From positions 124,001-188,000 of the forward strand of contig NZ_JACHZB010000009.1 of NCBI RefSeq assembly GCF_014193255.1: a stretch of 64,000 nucleotides of DNA, written 5' to 3'. The translations under genes and the position numbers were made by a program. The notes under the pieces are model-generated. The model was given only the letters and a program-made list of their open reading frames with translations, was not told where the DNA came from and searched no databases. Origin of the DNA: Rhizobium sp. BK196. Lineage in GTDB: Bacteria; Pseudomonadota; Alphaproteobacteria; Rhizobiales; Rhizobiaceae. Shown in pieces: positions 52,238 through 60,744 of this stretch (position 1 is the stretch's first letter; each line of letters starts with the position of its first letter).

Positions 52238-54641
52238 CGGACACTCCCCTCTCCTTCAGCCAAATCGATGGCCATTCATCGGCGTGCTCGCTGCGTAGCT
52301 TGCGGATGCGCTTGAGGTCGTCCTTGCCGGAAGCACCGACGAAGGAAAGCGTAAGCGGTCCGAGTGCCATGTCGAAGAGGCGCCGGCCTTCAGGAGAGAC
52401 GACGTAATAGTCGCGTTTCGGTCTGGCGGTCGCGACAATGTCGAGCTGGCGTTCGTTGAATCCTATCCGCTCGTAGAAATCCCGCGTACCGGGCTCGCGC
52501 GCCGAACCATTCGGCAGGCAGATCTTCGTCGGGCAGCTTTCCTTCAGCACGTCCATGATGCCCGATCGCACGGCATCGGAAATAGACTGGGTGGCGAGAA
52601 CGACGGCGCAATTGGCCTTGCGCAGCACTTTGAGCCACTCGCGGATCTTCTCACGGAAGGCTGGATGGCCGAGCATCAGCCAGGCCTCATCGAGGATGAT
52701 GAGGCTCGGTGCGCCATTCAGCCGTTTTTCGATGCGCCGGAAGAGATAGGTTAGAACCGGAAGCAGCGTCCGCTCGCCCATCGTCATCAGCTGTTCGATT
52801 TCGAATGTCTGGAAATGCCCGAGCATCAGGCCGTCGCTTTCGGCATCGATCAGCTGCCCCATCGGGCCGTCCACCGTAAAATGACGCAGCGCCGTCTTCA
52901 ACTCACGCACCTGTACTCCGCTTACGAAATCCGACAGCGAACGCCCTGGTGAGTTGGCCATCAGTGCGATCTGCCGCGCTATTGCATTGCGATGATCAGG
53001 TGTAACGGAAACACCCTGTAGGCCGATGAGCGTTTCGATCCATTCGCACGCCCAGGCGCGATCGGCCTCGTCCGACAGGGACGCGAGTGGACAGAAGCTG
53101 AGGGCAGCACCCTCCCCTTCCCCGCCGATCTCATAGTGGTCGCCGCCGGCAGCAAGGGTGAGCGGCAACATCGACGAGCCCTTGTCGAAGACGAAGAGCT
53201 GCGCATCCCGATAACGCAGGAACTGGGCGGCGATCAGAGCCAGGAGCGTCGATTTTCCCGAGCCCGTCGGGCCGAAGATCAAGGTATGGCCGACGTCGTC
53301 AACGTGCAGGTTGAAGCGAAACGGGGTGGAGCCGGAGGCGACCTGCATCAAGGGCGGTGCGGCCTCCTCATAAAACGGGCATGGTGCTGTCGCCCTGCCC
53401 GTCCACACCGCGTTCAAGGGCACGAGATCGGACAGATTGCGGGTGGTGATAAGGGGGTCGCGGACATTGCAGTACCAGTTGCCGGGCAGACTGCCGAGAT
53501 AGGCCTCTGTGGCATTCAATGTTTCGATGCGGGCGCCGAACCCTTCTGCCTGGATCAGCCGGCGAACCGCCTCCGCCTTCGTCTGCAGGCCTTCGGCACG
53601 ATCGTCGAAAAGGACGACGACGGGCGTATAGTATCCGTAGGCGACAAGTTCGGATGCGGCTTCGGCAATCGCGTCTTCGGTTTCGCTCACCATTGACAGC
53701 GCGTCCTGATCGACCGACCTGCTCTGGGTCTGAAAGAGCTGGTCGACAAACGGCCGTACCTTCTGCTGCCACTTCTTTCGGGTTCGCTCGAACCTGACCC
53801 GAGCTTCCGTAGCATCGAGGAAGATGAAGCGCGACGACCACCGATATTCAACCGGCATCAGGTCGAGACTATTGAGGATCCCGGGCCAGCTTTCGGCCGG
53901 CAATCCATCGATCGCAACGATAGCGACGAACCGATTGTCGATCTTGGGGGCCAACCCGTGCAGCAGTTGCGCCGTCAAGATGCAATCGAGATACATGGGC
54001 ACGTCGGGCAGCCGAACGGGGTGATTTTCACCGGTGATGCAGAAGCGGATGAATTGCAGGAGCTCGTCATAGCGGCCGGCCTTTAAGCTGCGCGTCCGCA
54101 TTCTGCGAATAGACAACGTGGTTGCGAGATACTGCTCGATCTCACGTGTTGCCGCCTCGAAGGCTGAAAGTGCGATCTCGGCATGGCCCTGCTTGCGGCT
54201 GACGGGGTCGGAATAGAGGTATTTGCCGAACGCAGACCGGCGAGGCTCGGGTGGTCGATGGGTGAGAATGATGGCGTGATGACAGTCGAAATGGCCACCG
54301 TCGCTCTCGAAATGCCGGCGGCGTTCCTCATCGATTGCGCGCGTCACTCGGTCTGGAAAATGCGAGCGATCGGGGCTCGCATAATCGGCCGTCGCCACGC
54401 GGACGGCCTCGACTTGGATCATCCATCCCGAGCCGAGGCGCGAAAGCACCTGGTTGATCTGCCGGGCGACGTCGTTGCGCTCGCCATCGGTCGAGCTTTC
54501 GCAATCCGGCCCGGAGAAATACCAGCCGGCCATCAGGGAGCCGTCCTTCAGGAGAAGGACGCCTTCGTCGACAAGGCCGGCATAGGGAACGAGATCGGCA
54601 AAAGATGGTCCAGTATGGCGAAAAAGGCGAAGCGCCACCAT
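52224..54641 (-). CDS. trbE: conjugal transfer ATPase TrbE (VirB4-like)
   Basis: An 805-residue ATPase. The N-terminal region carries the VirB4 signature (SLMAGWYFSGPDCESSTDGE). Walker A is FGPTGSGKSTLLALIAAQFL near residue 459, and Walker B is LIILDEAWLMLGHPAF, followed by VVLATQSISDAV. The ATG at 54641 has GAGGTG before it; a TTG four codons upstream overlaps trbD. It energises pilus assembly and substrate passage. No frameshift or missing motif. Confidence 0.94.
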   Translation of the reverse strand: MVALRLFRHTGPSFADLVPYAGLVDEGVLLLKDGSLMAGWYFSGPDCESSTDGERNDVARQINQVLSRLGSGWMIQVEAVRVATADYASPDRSHFPDRVTRAIDEERRRHFESDGGHFDCHHAIILTHRPPEPRRSAFGKYLYSDPVSRKQGHAEIALSAFEAATREIEQYLATTLSIRRMRTRSLKAGRYDELLQFIRFCITGENHPVRLPDVPMYLDCILTAQLLHGLAPKIDNRFVAIVAIDGLPAESWPGILNSLDLMPVEYRWSSRFIFLDATEARVRFERTRKKWQQKVRPFVDQLFQTQSRSVDQDALSMVSETEDAIAEAASELVAYGYYTPVVVLFDDRAEGLQTKAEAVRRLIQAEGFGARIETLNATEAYLGSLPGNWYCNVRDPLITTRNLSDLVPLNAVWTGRATAPCPFYEEAAPPLMQVASGSTPFRFNLHVDDVGHTLIFGPTGSGKSTLLALIAAQFLRYRDAQLFVFDKGSSMLPLTLAAGGDHYEIGGEGEGAALSFCPLASLSDEADRAWACEWIETLIGLQGVSVTPDHRNAIARQIALMANSPGRSLSDFVSGVQVRELKTALRHFTVDGPMGQLIDAESDGLMLGHFQTFEIEQLMTMGERTLLPVLTYLFRRIEKRLNGAPSLIILDEAWLMLGHPAFREKIREWLKVLRKANCAVVLATQSISDAVRSGIMDVLKESCPTKICLPNGSAREPGTRDFYERIGFNERQLDIVATARPKRDYYVVSPEGRRLFDMALGPLTLSFVGASGKDDLKRIRKLRSEHADEWPSIWLKERGVSDVML

Positions 54642-54649
54642 GACCCACC

Positions 54650-54949
54650 TCAAACCCTTCGCCAGGGCGTCGACGTTGCCCGGTAGTGCGAGCTGTAACG
54701 GATATGGCGAAGATAGATCCTGCGCATCATCGGATCGGCCTTGGCCATGCGACGCAGCAGCCCGATGATCGCCAGCCAGATCGCAATGCCGATCATGGCA
54801 GAGTAAACGGTCAGCACGACGAAGATGAGAATGATGGCGGCAAGGCCGGTAACGAGCACAAGCTCACGATCGGCGCCCATCAGAAGGTTCGGCCTAGATA
54901 GGGCGCGATGGATGCGATTTTTCTGCAGCGCCGGGACGTGCGGGGTCAT
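54650..54949 (-). CDS. trbD: conjugal transfer protein TrbD (VirB3-like)
   Basis: A 99-residue inner-membrane protein. It starts with the VirB3/TrbD pattern VPALQKNRIHRALSRPNLLM, then two adjacent hydrophobic stretches (LVLVTGLAAIILIFVVLTVY, IGIAIWLAIIGLL), and ends in a basic tail. Start overlaps trbC by four bases. It acts with TrbE in the inner-membrane platform. Confidence 0.9.
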   Translation of the reverse strand: MTPHVPALQKNRIHRALSRPNLLMGADRELVLVTGLAAIILIFVVLTVYSAMIGIAIWLAIIGLLRRMAKADPMMRRIYLRHIRYSSHYRATSTPWRRV

Positions 54950-55308
54950 AGCGTCTTCCCTCCCCTCTCGTCTTCCACCTGGACCGCGAGCGCAGATATG
55001 CCGACTGTGGCGCCCGTCGCATTGAAGAGTGCGACGATCTGGGTGGCTCCGAGGAGGACGCCGGCAACAAGAACGAGATACATCAGGCGCCGCGCGAAAT
55101 CGTTGAGTTCGCCGCCGAAGATCAGCATGCCGCCGGCCACCGCGACGGCCGCAAGGGCGATGAAGCCTGCGACCGGACCTGTGATCGATTCCTGGATCTG
55201 TTCGAGCGGCGCTTCCCAGGGCAAGCTGCCTCCCGAACTTGCAAGAGCCGGATGCCGAAGGCCTGTGAGCGCGAGGAAAACAAGTCCGATCAGATGTCTA
55301 TGCCGCAT
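54946..55308 (-). CDS. trbC: conjugal pilin precursor TrbC (VirB2-like)
   Basis: A 120-residue prepilin. The signal peptide MRHRHLIGLVFLALTGLRHP ends near ALASSGG. Two membrane helices follow, split by GGELNDFARRLMY as in VirB2/TrbC pilins, and the C-terminus is cut off during cyclisation by TraF (encoded at 16514-17080). The ATG at 55308 overlaps the trbB stop by 11 bases. The longer frame to 55518 runs through trbB in another phase and is not used. Confidence 0.92.
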   Translation of the reverse strand: MRHRHLIGLVFLALTGLRHPALASSGGSLPWEAPLEQIQESITGPVAGFIALAAVAVAGGMLIFGGELNDFARRLMYLVLVAGVLLGATQIVALFNATGATVGISALAVQVEDERGGKTL

Positions 55309-56257
55309 GACGCTCCTCCATGCCGGGTTCGAGATGATAGGCGCCGCCGGAAAAACCCTTGACCTGCAGGATGTCGGTGATGCGTCTGCCCTGCGAGGTC
55401 CGTTCGATCGACACGACGAGATCGACGGCCTCGCCGATGACCGCCTGCATGGGCTGACGACTTGCCTCGGCGGTAAGCTGTTCGAGACGCACGAGTGCAG
55501 AATGCGCTGAATTGGCATGAAGGGTCGTCACACCGCCAGGATGACCGGTGTTCCATGCTTTGAGAAGGGTCAGTGCTGCTCCGTCGCGCACCTCGCCGAC
55601 GATGATACGGTCGGGGCGCAGGCGTAGCGTGCTCTTGAGGAGCTGCGCCATGCCGACCTCGTCGCTGGTTCGCAGGGAAAGCACGTTTGCAGCCGCACAT
55701 TGAAGCTCGCTCGTGTCTTCCAGAATGATGAGGCGATCGTTCGGGCAATGGCTTGCAATCTCCGCGATGATCGCGTTCGAAAGCGTCGTCTTGCCCGATC
55801 CGGTGCCGCCTGAGACGACGACGTTGAGCCGGGCAACGACGGCCTCGCGCAGGATCCTCGCCTGTTTTGCGGTCATGACCCGCGACGTCACGTAGTCGTC
55901 GAGCATGATGAGCTGGCTCGCATGCCTGCGGATCGAGAAGGTTGGACCCCCCACGATCGGCGGGAGCAGGCCCTCGAAACGATGCCCGCCGATTGGCAGC
56001 TCCCCAGATACGATGGGGCGCGCCGTATCGACCTCGGTGTTTAAGACATGGGCGACGGCGCCTATGATGATTTCGGCGGCCCCTTCCTCCATCTCGCCAG
56101 CGTGGACGATGCCTGCGCCGAGCCGTTCGATGAAGAGGCACCCGTCCGGATTGAGCATGATCTCGCTTACTGAGGGGTCTGCGAGCGCAGTCAGGAGCGA
56201 AGGACCGAGAGCGTCCTCGAGCTTCCGCACGAGCCGCGGTAATGAACGTGCTTGCAT
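55298..56257 (-). CDS. trbB: conjugal transfer ATPase TrbB (VirB11-like)
   Basis: A 319-residue hexameric ATPase. Walker A is VVSGGTGSGKTTLSNAIIAE near residue 152. An Asp box (LIILEDTSELQC), Walker B (DRIIVGEVRDGAALTLLKAW) and His box (GGVTTLHANSAHSAL) are intact. GAGGA lies seven bases before the ATG at 56257, ten bases after the traI stop; the upstream frame extension lies in traI. TrbB drives pore assembly with TrbE and TraG. It is the first trb gene after traI, the Ti-plasmid order. Confidence 0.94.
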   Translation of the reverse strand: MQARSLPRLVRKLEDALGPSLLTALADPSVSEIMLNPDGCLFIERLGAGIVHAGEMEEGAAEIIIGAVAHVLNTEVDTARPIVSGELPIGGHRFEGLLPPIVGGPTFSIRRHASQLIMLDDYVTSRVMTAKQARILREAVVARLNVVVSGGTGSGKTTLSNAIIAEIASHCPNDRLIILEDTSELQCAAANVLSLRTSDEVGMAQLLKSTLRLRPDRIIVGEVRDGAALTLLKAWNTGHPGGVTTLHANSAHSALVRLEQLTAEASRQPMQAVIGEAVDLVVSIERTSQGRRITDILQVKGFSGGAYHLEPGMEERHAA

Positions 56258-56267
56258 TGCCAGATCC

Positions 56268-56897
56268 TCAGGCGGCGCAGCGAAAGCAGGTCGATAGGGT
56301 CGACCGGTAGGCAGCCGGCCGCAGCGCCTGGAAATGCTCATCCGACACGGGCAAGCTTCCAGCAACGCTCATGACGTTGCCGATCAAACGCGGTTTGCCG
56401 TAGCGCGCAAGCGGCCAGGCGACGCGTTTGAGAATGCGCTCGAACCGCAGGTCCGTCACCGTGGCAATTTCAGTCATGCCTTTGGCCAGGCACCATTCGA
56501 GAATACCGGCAAACAAAAAGACGGTCGCCTCGTTCAAACCGAAGGCTCCGGCCGCCGCCGCCTTCGTCTCTGTGTCGACGCAGAACCTGGAACTTTCGAC
56601 CATGCGTGCATGCGGCACGAATGGCCTGTCACCCAGGAGTTCCGGAAAGACATCGACGAGCATGGTCGGGCCAAGCGCTGGAAGCAGACGTGCCGAGGCA
56701 ATTGCCTCACCGCCCTCATCGACGATGATGATGTAGGAGACTGCAAGGTCGTCGAACCGATCGCGCTCCCTCCCCTCTTCGACTGTGACCTCCCAGTTCA
56801 GGCGCCCGCCAAATACCCGTGCCCTGAGGCGGAACATGGTGTCGAGAAGATATGAGTCTGATGCTGCATCTGCCGGTGCGATCGCCGTCGCAAACAT
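56268..56897 (-). CDS. traI: acyl-homoserine-lactone synthase TraI (LuxI family)
   Basis: A 209-residue autoinducer synthase. Conserved residues are clear: LRARVFGGRLNWEVTVEEGR with the N-terminal Arg and Trp, RDRFDDLAVSYIIIVDEGG, SARLLPALGPTMLVDVF, MVESSRFCVDTET and ATVTDLRFERILKRVAWPLA. It makes the signal, probably a 3-oxo-acyl-HSL (inference from TraI of Agrobacterium), that TraR senses. The ATG at 56897 with GGAG (56905-56908) is used; a longer frame to 56939 is not conserved. It leads the trb operon, so signal synthesis and the pore are co-expressed. Confidence 0.93.
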   Translation of the reverse strand: MFATAIAPADAASDSYLLDTMFRLRARVFGGRLNWEVTVEEGRERDRFDDLAVSYIIIVDEGGEAIASARLLPALGPTMLVDVFPELLGDRPFVPHARMVESSRFCVDTETKAAAAGAFGLNEATVFLFAGILEWCLAKGMTEIATVTDLRFERILKRVAWPLARYGKPRLIGNVMSVAGSLPVSDEHFQALRPAAYRSTLSTCFRCAA

Positions 56898-56924
56898 GAG
56901 CGTACTCCACGTCAATTGAGGTGC

Positions 56925-56940
56925 GGTTATCCAAACCACG
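56925..56940 (-). promoter_or_regulatory. candidate TraR-type site upstream of traI
   Basis: Minus-strand CGTGGTTTGGATAACC has GGTT/AACC inverted arms and lies 28-43 bases before the traI start. A related string, CGTGGTTCGAATTC, lies 27-43 bases before traC (12986-12999, minus strand). The common block CGTGGTTyGrAT at equal distance suggests one activator binds both. That this is TraR is inference. Confidence 0.35.
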
Positions 56941-58025
56941 ATGTCTGCGGCTTGTCAGACCCTCCAATGTGAGGGGCCCTGGTCGCTTTGATCGTGGCGC
57001 AGAACGTCATCGCCACATGTTGTCGGTGGAGTATTCGCGTTGAATGCTGTTCGACATTTCGGCACCGATCGGGCTGCGGGGGCGAGGTCATCAGTGCAGC
57101 CATTGCTGACGATCTCCCCCAAGACGTAGCGCGGCAAGAAAGGATGGCCCTTCCTACTCCGTAGCGAAATTTTGGCCGAACGCTTTTCGTCGGCGGCCCC
57201 TGATTGTAAGCCACACGCGCTGTTGCTCGCGAACCGGCCGGCGTGCTTGAATTTCAGGTTCATTAACCATATGACGTAATGGCGCTATTTCACCAGGCGG
57301 AAGCGAAATCTGCACTCACTTCCGTTGGCCATTTGGTTGTCCCATTAGCAACCCGTCTCCGGGCGCCCGGTTGTCCGGTCGGTTTCGAGCAAATCGAAGA
57401 GCCGTCGTCCATCGATTGCAGCTCTCAAGCAAGACTGCAGGGCCTATTCGAGAGGGTTCGGCCGACGGGCGAGCACACGAGAACTCGGCTGCGGTGCGAA
57501 CCCGCAGTCCTCAGAGCAGATCCACGTGGGTGAAACGCTGTTCCTGGATTGGCGGCACCAGGCAGGGGTCCCGTGGCCGGGCGTCATGAAGCGAACCTTA
57601 CACCGCCTCTCCAGTGGCATTGGATCCCCTTCCCTCCTCCACCGTCAAATCGTAAACCGCTTCATGTGACCTGTAATCTGTCGCACTGACTTGGCCGCCG
57701 CCGACCTCGCAAAGCGCATCTTTTTACTTTTCGTCGAAAGACGTGACCTTGGAGAGTGTCGAACCCGATATCGTACAGCTGATGCCATCGGGGCGGTCCT
57801 CATAGAATGGCTACCGTTCCGGCCGTTGGCCGGGTCGCAGGGGAGACAATCACCGAAAGCTGTCGCTCGCCTTCGATACGGTTCACGCGTCTTGAATCTC
57901 GGCCGATTCGGACAGAGAGCATTTCGCTTCGAGCGGAACAGCGCCCGATTGACTGGGCACTCGGGCATTTGGCGTGACCGATGCCGCTCTGATCTCGCCG
58001 CTGCGTTCGTAGACTCACATCTCTT
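56941..58025. other. 1.1 kb gap between traI and the rep region
   Basis: No frame here has both a ribosome-binding site and a recognisable product on either strand. In Ti plasmids traI and repA promoters lie almost back to back; here the space is much longer. The stretch could be decayed accessory DNA or a long rep leader. No insertion sequence ends were seen. Confidence 0.45.
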
Positions 58026-58041
58026 GTTGTCCGCGGACAAC
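58026..58041. other. parS: parS centromere-like site upstream of repABC
   Basis: GTTGTCCGCGGACAAC is a 16-base perfect palindrome. It fits the repABC parS consensus GTTnnCnGCnGnnAAC at every fixed base. RepB should bind it and RepA should act on the complex during partition. An identical copy lies inside repB at 60332-60347. Confidence 0.85.
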
Positions 58042-58302
58042 ATGTAGCGTTCTGACGATTGGCGACGCAGCGCGACCCCCTCACATGCGTGGGGATGAGC
58101 CTCAGTAGACTTTCGCATATCCTCGATTGCGGCGCAGAAGTACGCAGAAGGTCGACGATCGTTACGCTTATCGAAACTCGCGGTAGGCGGAGCACGTACC
58201 TAATCAATATGCCTTCGCGGCTTCGATGGCGGCGCATTACGGCGAGTCGTGCTGCAGAAAAGGAGGCCAAAAAGGCCTGTGGACAGCCTTATGGTTAAGC
58301 GT

Positions 58303-58332
58303 TTGTAAATCGGTAACGAATCGGGCGATAAT
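58303..58332 (+). promoter_or_regulatory. putative repABC promoter
   Basis: TTGTAA (58303-58308) and GATAAT (58327-58332) are spaced 18 bases, close to sigma-70 form. Transcription would begin near 58339, inside the first RepA-type palindrome, leaving a 40-50 base leader. This layout is the classic autorepression arrangement. Confidence 0.55.
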
Positions 58333-58334
58333 AT

Positions 58335-58375
58335 AACTGCGCAGTTGATGCCGTTTCTCCCAAAATTGCGCAATT
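58335..58375. promoter_or_regulatory. twin palindromic operators before repA
   Basis: AACTGCGCAGTT (58335-58346) and AATTGCGCAATT (58364-58375) are 12-base perfect palindromes sharing the core TGCGCA, 29 bases centre to centre. The first covers the expected transcription start and the second lies next to the repA start codon. They are probably bound by RepA (with RepB) to repress repABC. Confidence 0.65.
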
Positions 58376-58390
58376 AAATTGGAAACCAAG

Positions 58391-59584
58391 ATGCTAGCGA
58401 ATCCAGTTCTGAAAGACGATCAAGAGCACCTTCCGTCGCTTCTGGCAACGGATGCTCAGGAGCTCGCCTATCAGCTCCAGCAGCACCAGGCAAAAATTTT
58501 CCCGCCGCTGTCTCGAAAGACGATGCGGTTATTCTCTCCGGCGGAAGCCGCCTCCTATATTGGGATCGGCGAAGGTTATCTCCGTCAAATCGCCAAAGAC
58601 GGCCACGGACCCGATCCACTTGCCAACGGCCGGCGCCAGTATGATGCCGACGACATGAACCGCATCCGTCAGGCGCTCGACGAGCGCAACGGCATTCCGA
58701 AATATGTCCCCATCCGGCGCGGCGCTGAAAAGCTGCAGGTCGTCTCGGTCATGAACTTCAAGGGCGGCTCCGGCAAGACGACGACGTCGGCCCATCTCGC
58801 GCAGTTTCTGGCGCTGCGCGGCTACCGCGTGCTTGCCATCGACCTTGACCCGCAGGCGTCCCTTTCGGCGCTCTTCGGCCACCAGCCCGAACTCGACGTC
58901 GGTGAGGGAGAAACGATTTACGGCGCCATCCGCTACGAAAATCCGGTGCCGATCTCGGAAGTGGTTCGCTCGACCTATACCCCGAACCTCCATATCATTC
59001 CCGGCAATCTCGAACTGATGGAATTCGAGCATGAGACGCCGAAGGCGATGACGGGAGGCACTGCCGAATCCATGTTCTTCGCCCGTATCGGTGAGGCGCT
59101 GACCGATATCGAAAGTCTCTACGATATTGTTGTCATCGACTGCCCGCCACAGCTTGGCTTTCTCACGATGTCGGCTCTTTGTGCTGCGACCTCGGTGCTG
59201 ATTACTGTGCATCCGCAGATGCTCGACGTCATGTCGATGTCGCAATTCCTGACGATGACGAGCGAACTCATGTCGGTCGTCGAACGGGCAGGCGGGCGCA
59301 CCAGCTACGACTGGATGCGCTATCTCGTCACTCGCTTTGAACCCAATGACGGACCGCAGAGCCAGATGACCGGCTTCATGCGGGCGATCTTCGGCAATCG
59401 CATGCTTCAGAACTCGATGCTGAAGTCGACGGCAATCTCAGATGCTGGCGTTACCAAGCAGACGCTCTACGAGGTCGACCGCTCTCAGTTCACCCGTGGA
59501 ACCTACGACCGGGCGCTGGAATCGATGAACCTCGTCAACGGCGAGATAGAGGCCCACATCCGCTCGACCTGGGGCAGGAGATAG
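58391..59584 (+). CDS. repA: plasmid partitioning protein RepA (ParA-type ATPase)
   Basis: A ParA ATPase of 397 residues from ATG 58391; an in-frame TTG at 58379 would add four. The N-terminal helix-turn-helix region is FSPAEAASYIGIGEGYLRQI. The deviant Walker A is MNFKGGSGKTTTSAHLAQFL near residue 123, followed by AIDLDPQASLSALFG and IVVIDCPPQLGFLTMSAL. It separates plasmid copies with RepB and parS, and represses its own operon at the palindromes before it. repB starts four bases after its stop. Length is typical for RepA of repABC replicons. Confidence 0.95.
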   Translation: MLANPVLKDDQEHLPSLLATDAQELAYQLQQHQAKIFPPLSRKTMRLFSPAEAASYIGIGEGYLRQIAKDGHGPDPLANGRRQYDADDMNRIRQALDERNGIPKYVPIRRGAEKLQVVSVMNFKGGSGKTTTSAHLAQFLALRGYRVLAIDLDPQASLSALFGHQPELDVGEGETIYGAIRYENPVPISEVVRSTYTPNLHIIPGNLELMEFEHETPKAMTGGTAESMFFARIGEALTDIESLYDIVVIDCPPQLGFLTMSALCAATSVLITVHPQMLDVMSMSQFLTMTSELMSVVERAGGRTSYDWMRYLVTRFEPNDGPQSQMTGFMRAIFGNRMLQNSMLKSTAISDAGVTKQTLYEVDRSQFTRGTYDRALESMNLVNGEIEAHIRSTWGRR

Positions 59585-59588
59585 CTGA

Positions 59589-60590
59589 ATGGCGCGCAAG
59601 AACCTTATCGAAGTCTCGAACGAAGTTCGCCCGGAAGCGTCTGCAGTCGCGCCGCGTGACAGCCGGCCGATCGCCGGCTTCATCCCGCAGTCCCGCAGTG
59701 GCGGCCCTGTCGGCGGCATTACCAGGACGCTTGGCAATATCACCGAGAAGGTTGAGCGCGCCAATGACCTGGAACGCCAGCTCGCCGAGGGCCAGACGGT
59801 CGTCGAGCTCGACACGGCGCTGATTGATGCTTCCTTCGTCGCCGACAGACTTGAAGTCGACGCCGCTGAGCTCGCGCAATTGACGGATCAGATCCGCGAA
59901 CACGGCCAACAAGTCCCTATTCTGGTGCGTCCGCATCCCGACGAGAAGGGCCGTTTCCAGGTTGCCTTCGGCCATCGCCGCCTCGCTGCTGCCAACGCCC
60001 TCGGGATAAAGGTCAAGGCGATCGTGCGGGCGCTGAGCGACGAACAGCTTGTCGTCAGCCAGGGGCAGGAAAACAATGCCCGCACCGATCTTTCCTACAT
60101 CGAGCGGGCGCTCTTTGCGCATCGGCTCGATGAGAGGGGTTTCGGCAGCGACGTGGTGATGGCTGCGCTGAACGTCGACAGGGCTGCATTGTCAAGAATG
60201 CGTCTTATCACGCGTCAGGTTCCGATCGCGCTGATCACTGCGATCGGATCGGCGCCGGAGATCGGCCGACGGCGCTGGGTTGAATTCGGCGAACATCTCG
60301 AGACGGCTGATATAGACGCGCTCCTCACAATGTTGTCCGCGGACAACATTGGCGGCATGTCGAGTAATGACCGGTTCCATCATGCCTTTGCGCTGGCGAC
60401 GAAAAAGCCGACGGGTGCGAAGGCTGCCATGACGTCAACGCAAGTCGGCGATCTGCCGGTGAAGCTCAAACGCACGCCGGCGACCGCGACCTTTGTTTTC
60501 GACAGTAAGGCAGCGCCAGGTTTCGATGAATTCGTGCAGGAGAGGCTCAAGCGTCTCTATGCGGAATACCAACAGCAAAGAGGAGCTTAG
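59589..60590 (+). CDS. repB: plasmid partitioning protein RepB (ParB-type)
   Basis: A 333-residue centromere-binding protein. The ParB/Spo0J domain shows VPILVRPHPDEKGRFQVAFG and HRRLAAANALGIKVKAIVRA with GQENNARTDLSYIERALFAH. A helix-turn-helix follows (DVVMAALNVDRAALSRMRLI). It binds the parS palindromes at 58026 and at 60332, the latter inside its own codons MLSADN. It also helps RepA repress the operon. The spacing to repA is four bases. RBS is weak, as expected for coupled translation. Confidence 0.95.
   Translation: MARKNLIEVSNEVRPEASAVAPRDSRPIAGFIPQSRSGGPVGGITRTLGNITEKVERANDLERQLAEGQTVVELDTALIDASFVADRLEVDAAELAQLTDQIREHGQQVPILVRPHPDEKGRFQVAFGHRRLAAANALGIKVKAIVRALSDEQLVVSQGQENNARTDLSYIERALFAHRLDERGFGSDVVMAALNVDRAALSRMRLITRQVPIALITAIGSAPEIGRRRWVEFGEHLETADIDALLTMLSADNIGGMSSNDRFHHAFALATKKPTGAKAAMTSTQVGDLPVKLKRTPATATFVFDSKAAPGFDEFVQERLKRLYAEYQQQRGA
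60332..60347. other. parS: parS site inside repB
   Basis: The palindrome GTTGTCCGCGGACAAC recurs here, identical to 58026-58041, with the flanking bases AT also preserved on one side. It is read as codons for LSAD within RepB, so the site constrains protein sequence. Two parS copies flanking repA suggest a bridged partition complex over the operon start. Confidence 0.85.
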
Positions 60591-60599
60591 GAAAGCAAA

Positions 60600-60649
60600 A
60601 GAAAAAGGCCCCCAAACGTCACCGTCGTGGAAGCCCTTCTCGTTCTAGC
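60600..60649 (-). ncRNA. antisense RNA repressor of repC (incA/ctRNA)
   Basis: In the repB-repC gap the minus strand carries TTGACT (60684-60679) and GATTCT (60661-60656) spaced 17 bases, predicting a start near 60649. The short transcript ends in a hairpin with arms AAGGGCTTCC (60638-60629) and GGGGGCCTT (60613-60605), pairing with one bulge and two GU pairs. A T-rich run follows. This is the position and form of the repABC counter-transcribed RNA that blocks RepC synthesis and sets copy number and incompatibility. Confidence 0.75.
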
Positions 60650-60744
60650 AAATCAAGAATCGCATTTCCACGAATCGCAGTCAAGAGTCTTTAGGCGTCA
60701 GTTTGGCGAGCGGCTTTCTTTTGCCTGACAGAGGGTGAAAGAAA

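Noticed and set aside
57691..58047. Plus-strand frame of 118 codons before repA
   Set aside because: It starts with TTG, has no ribosome-binding site, gives an Arg-rich product without a known pattern and runs into the parS site.
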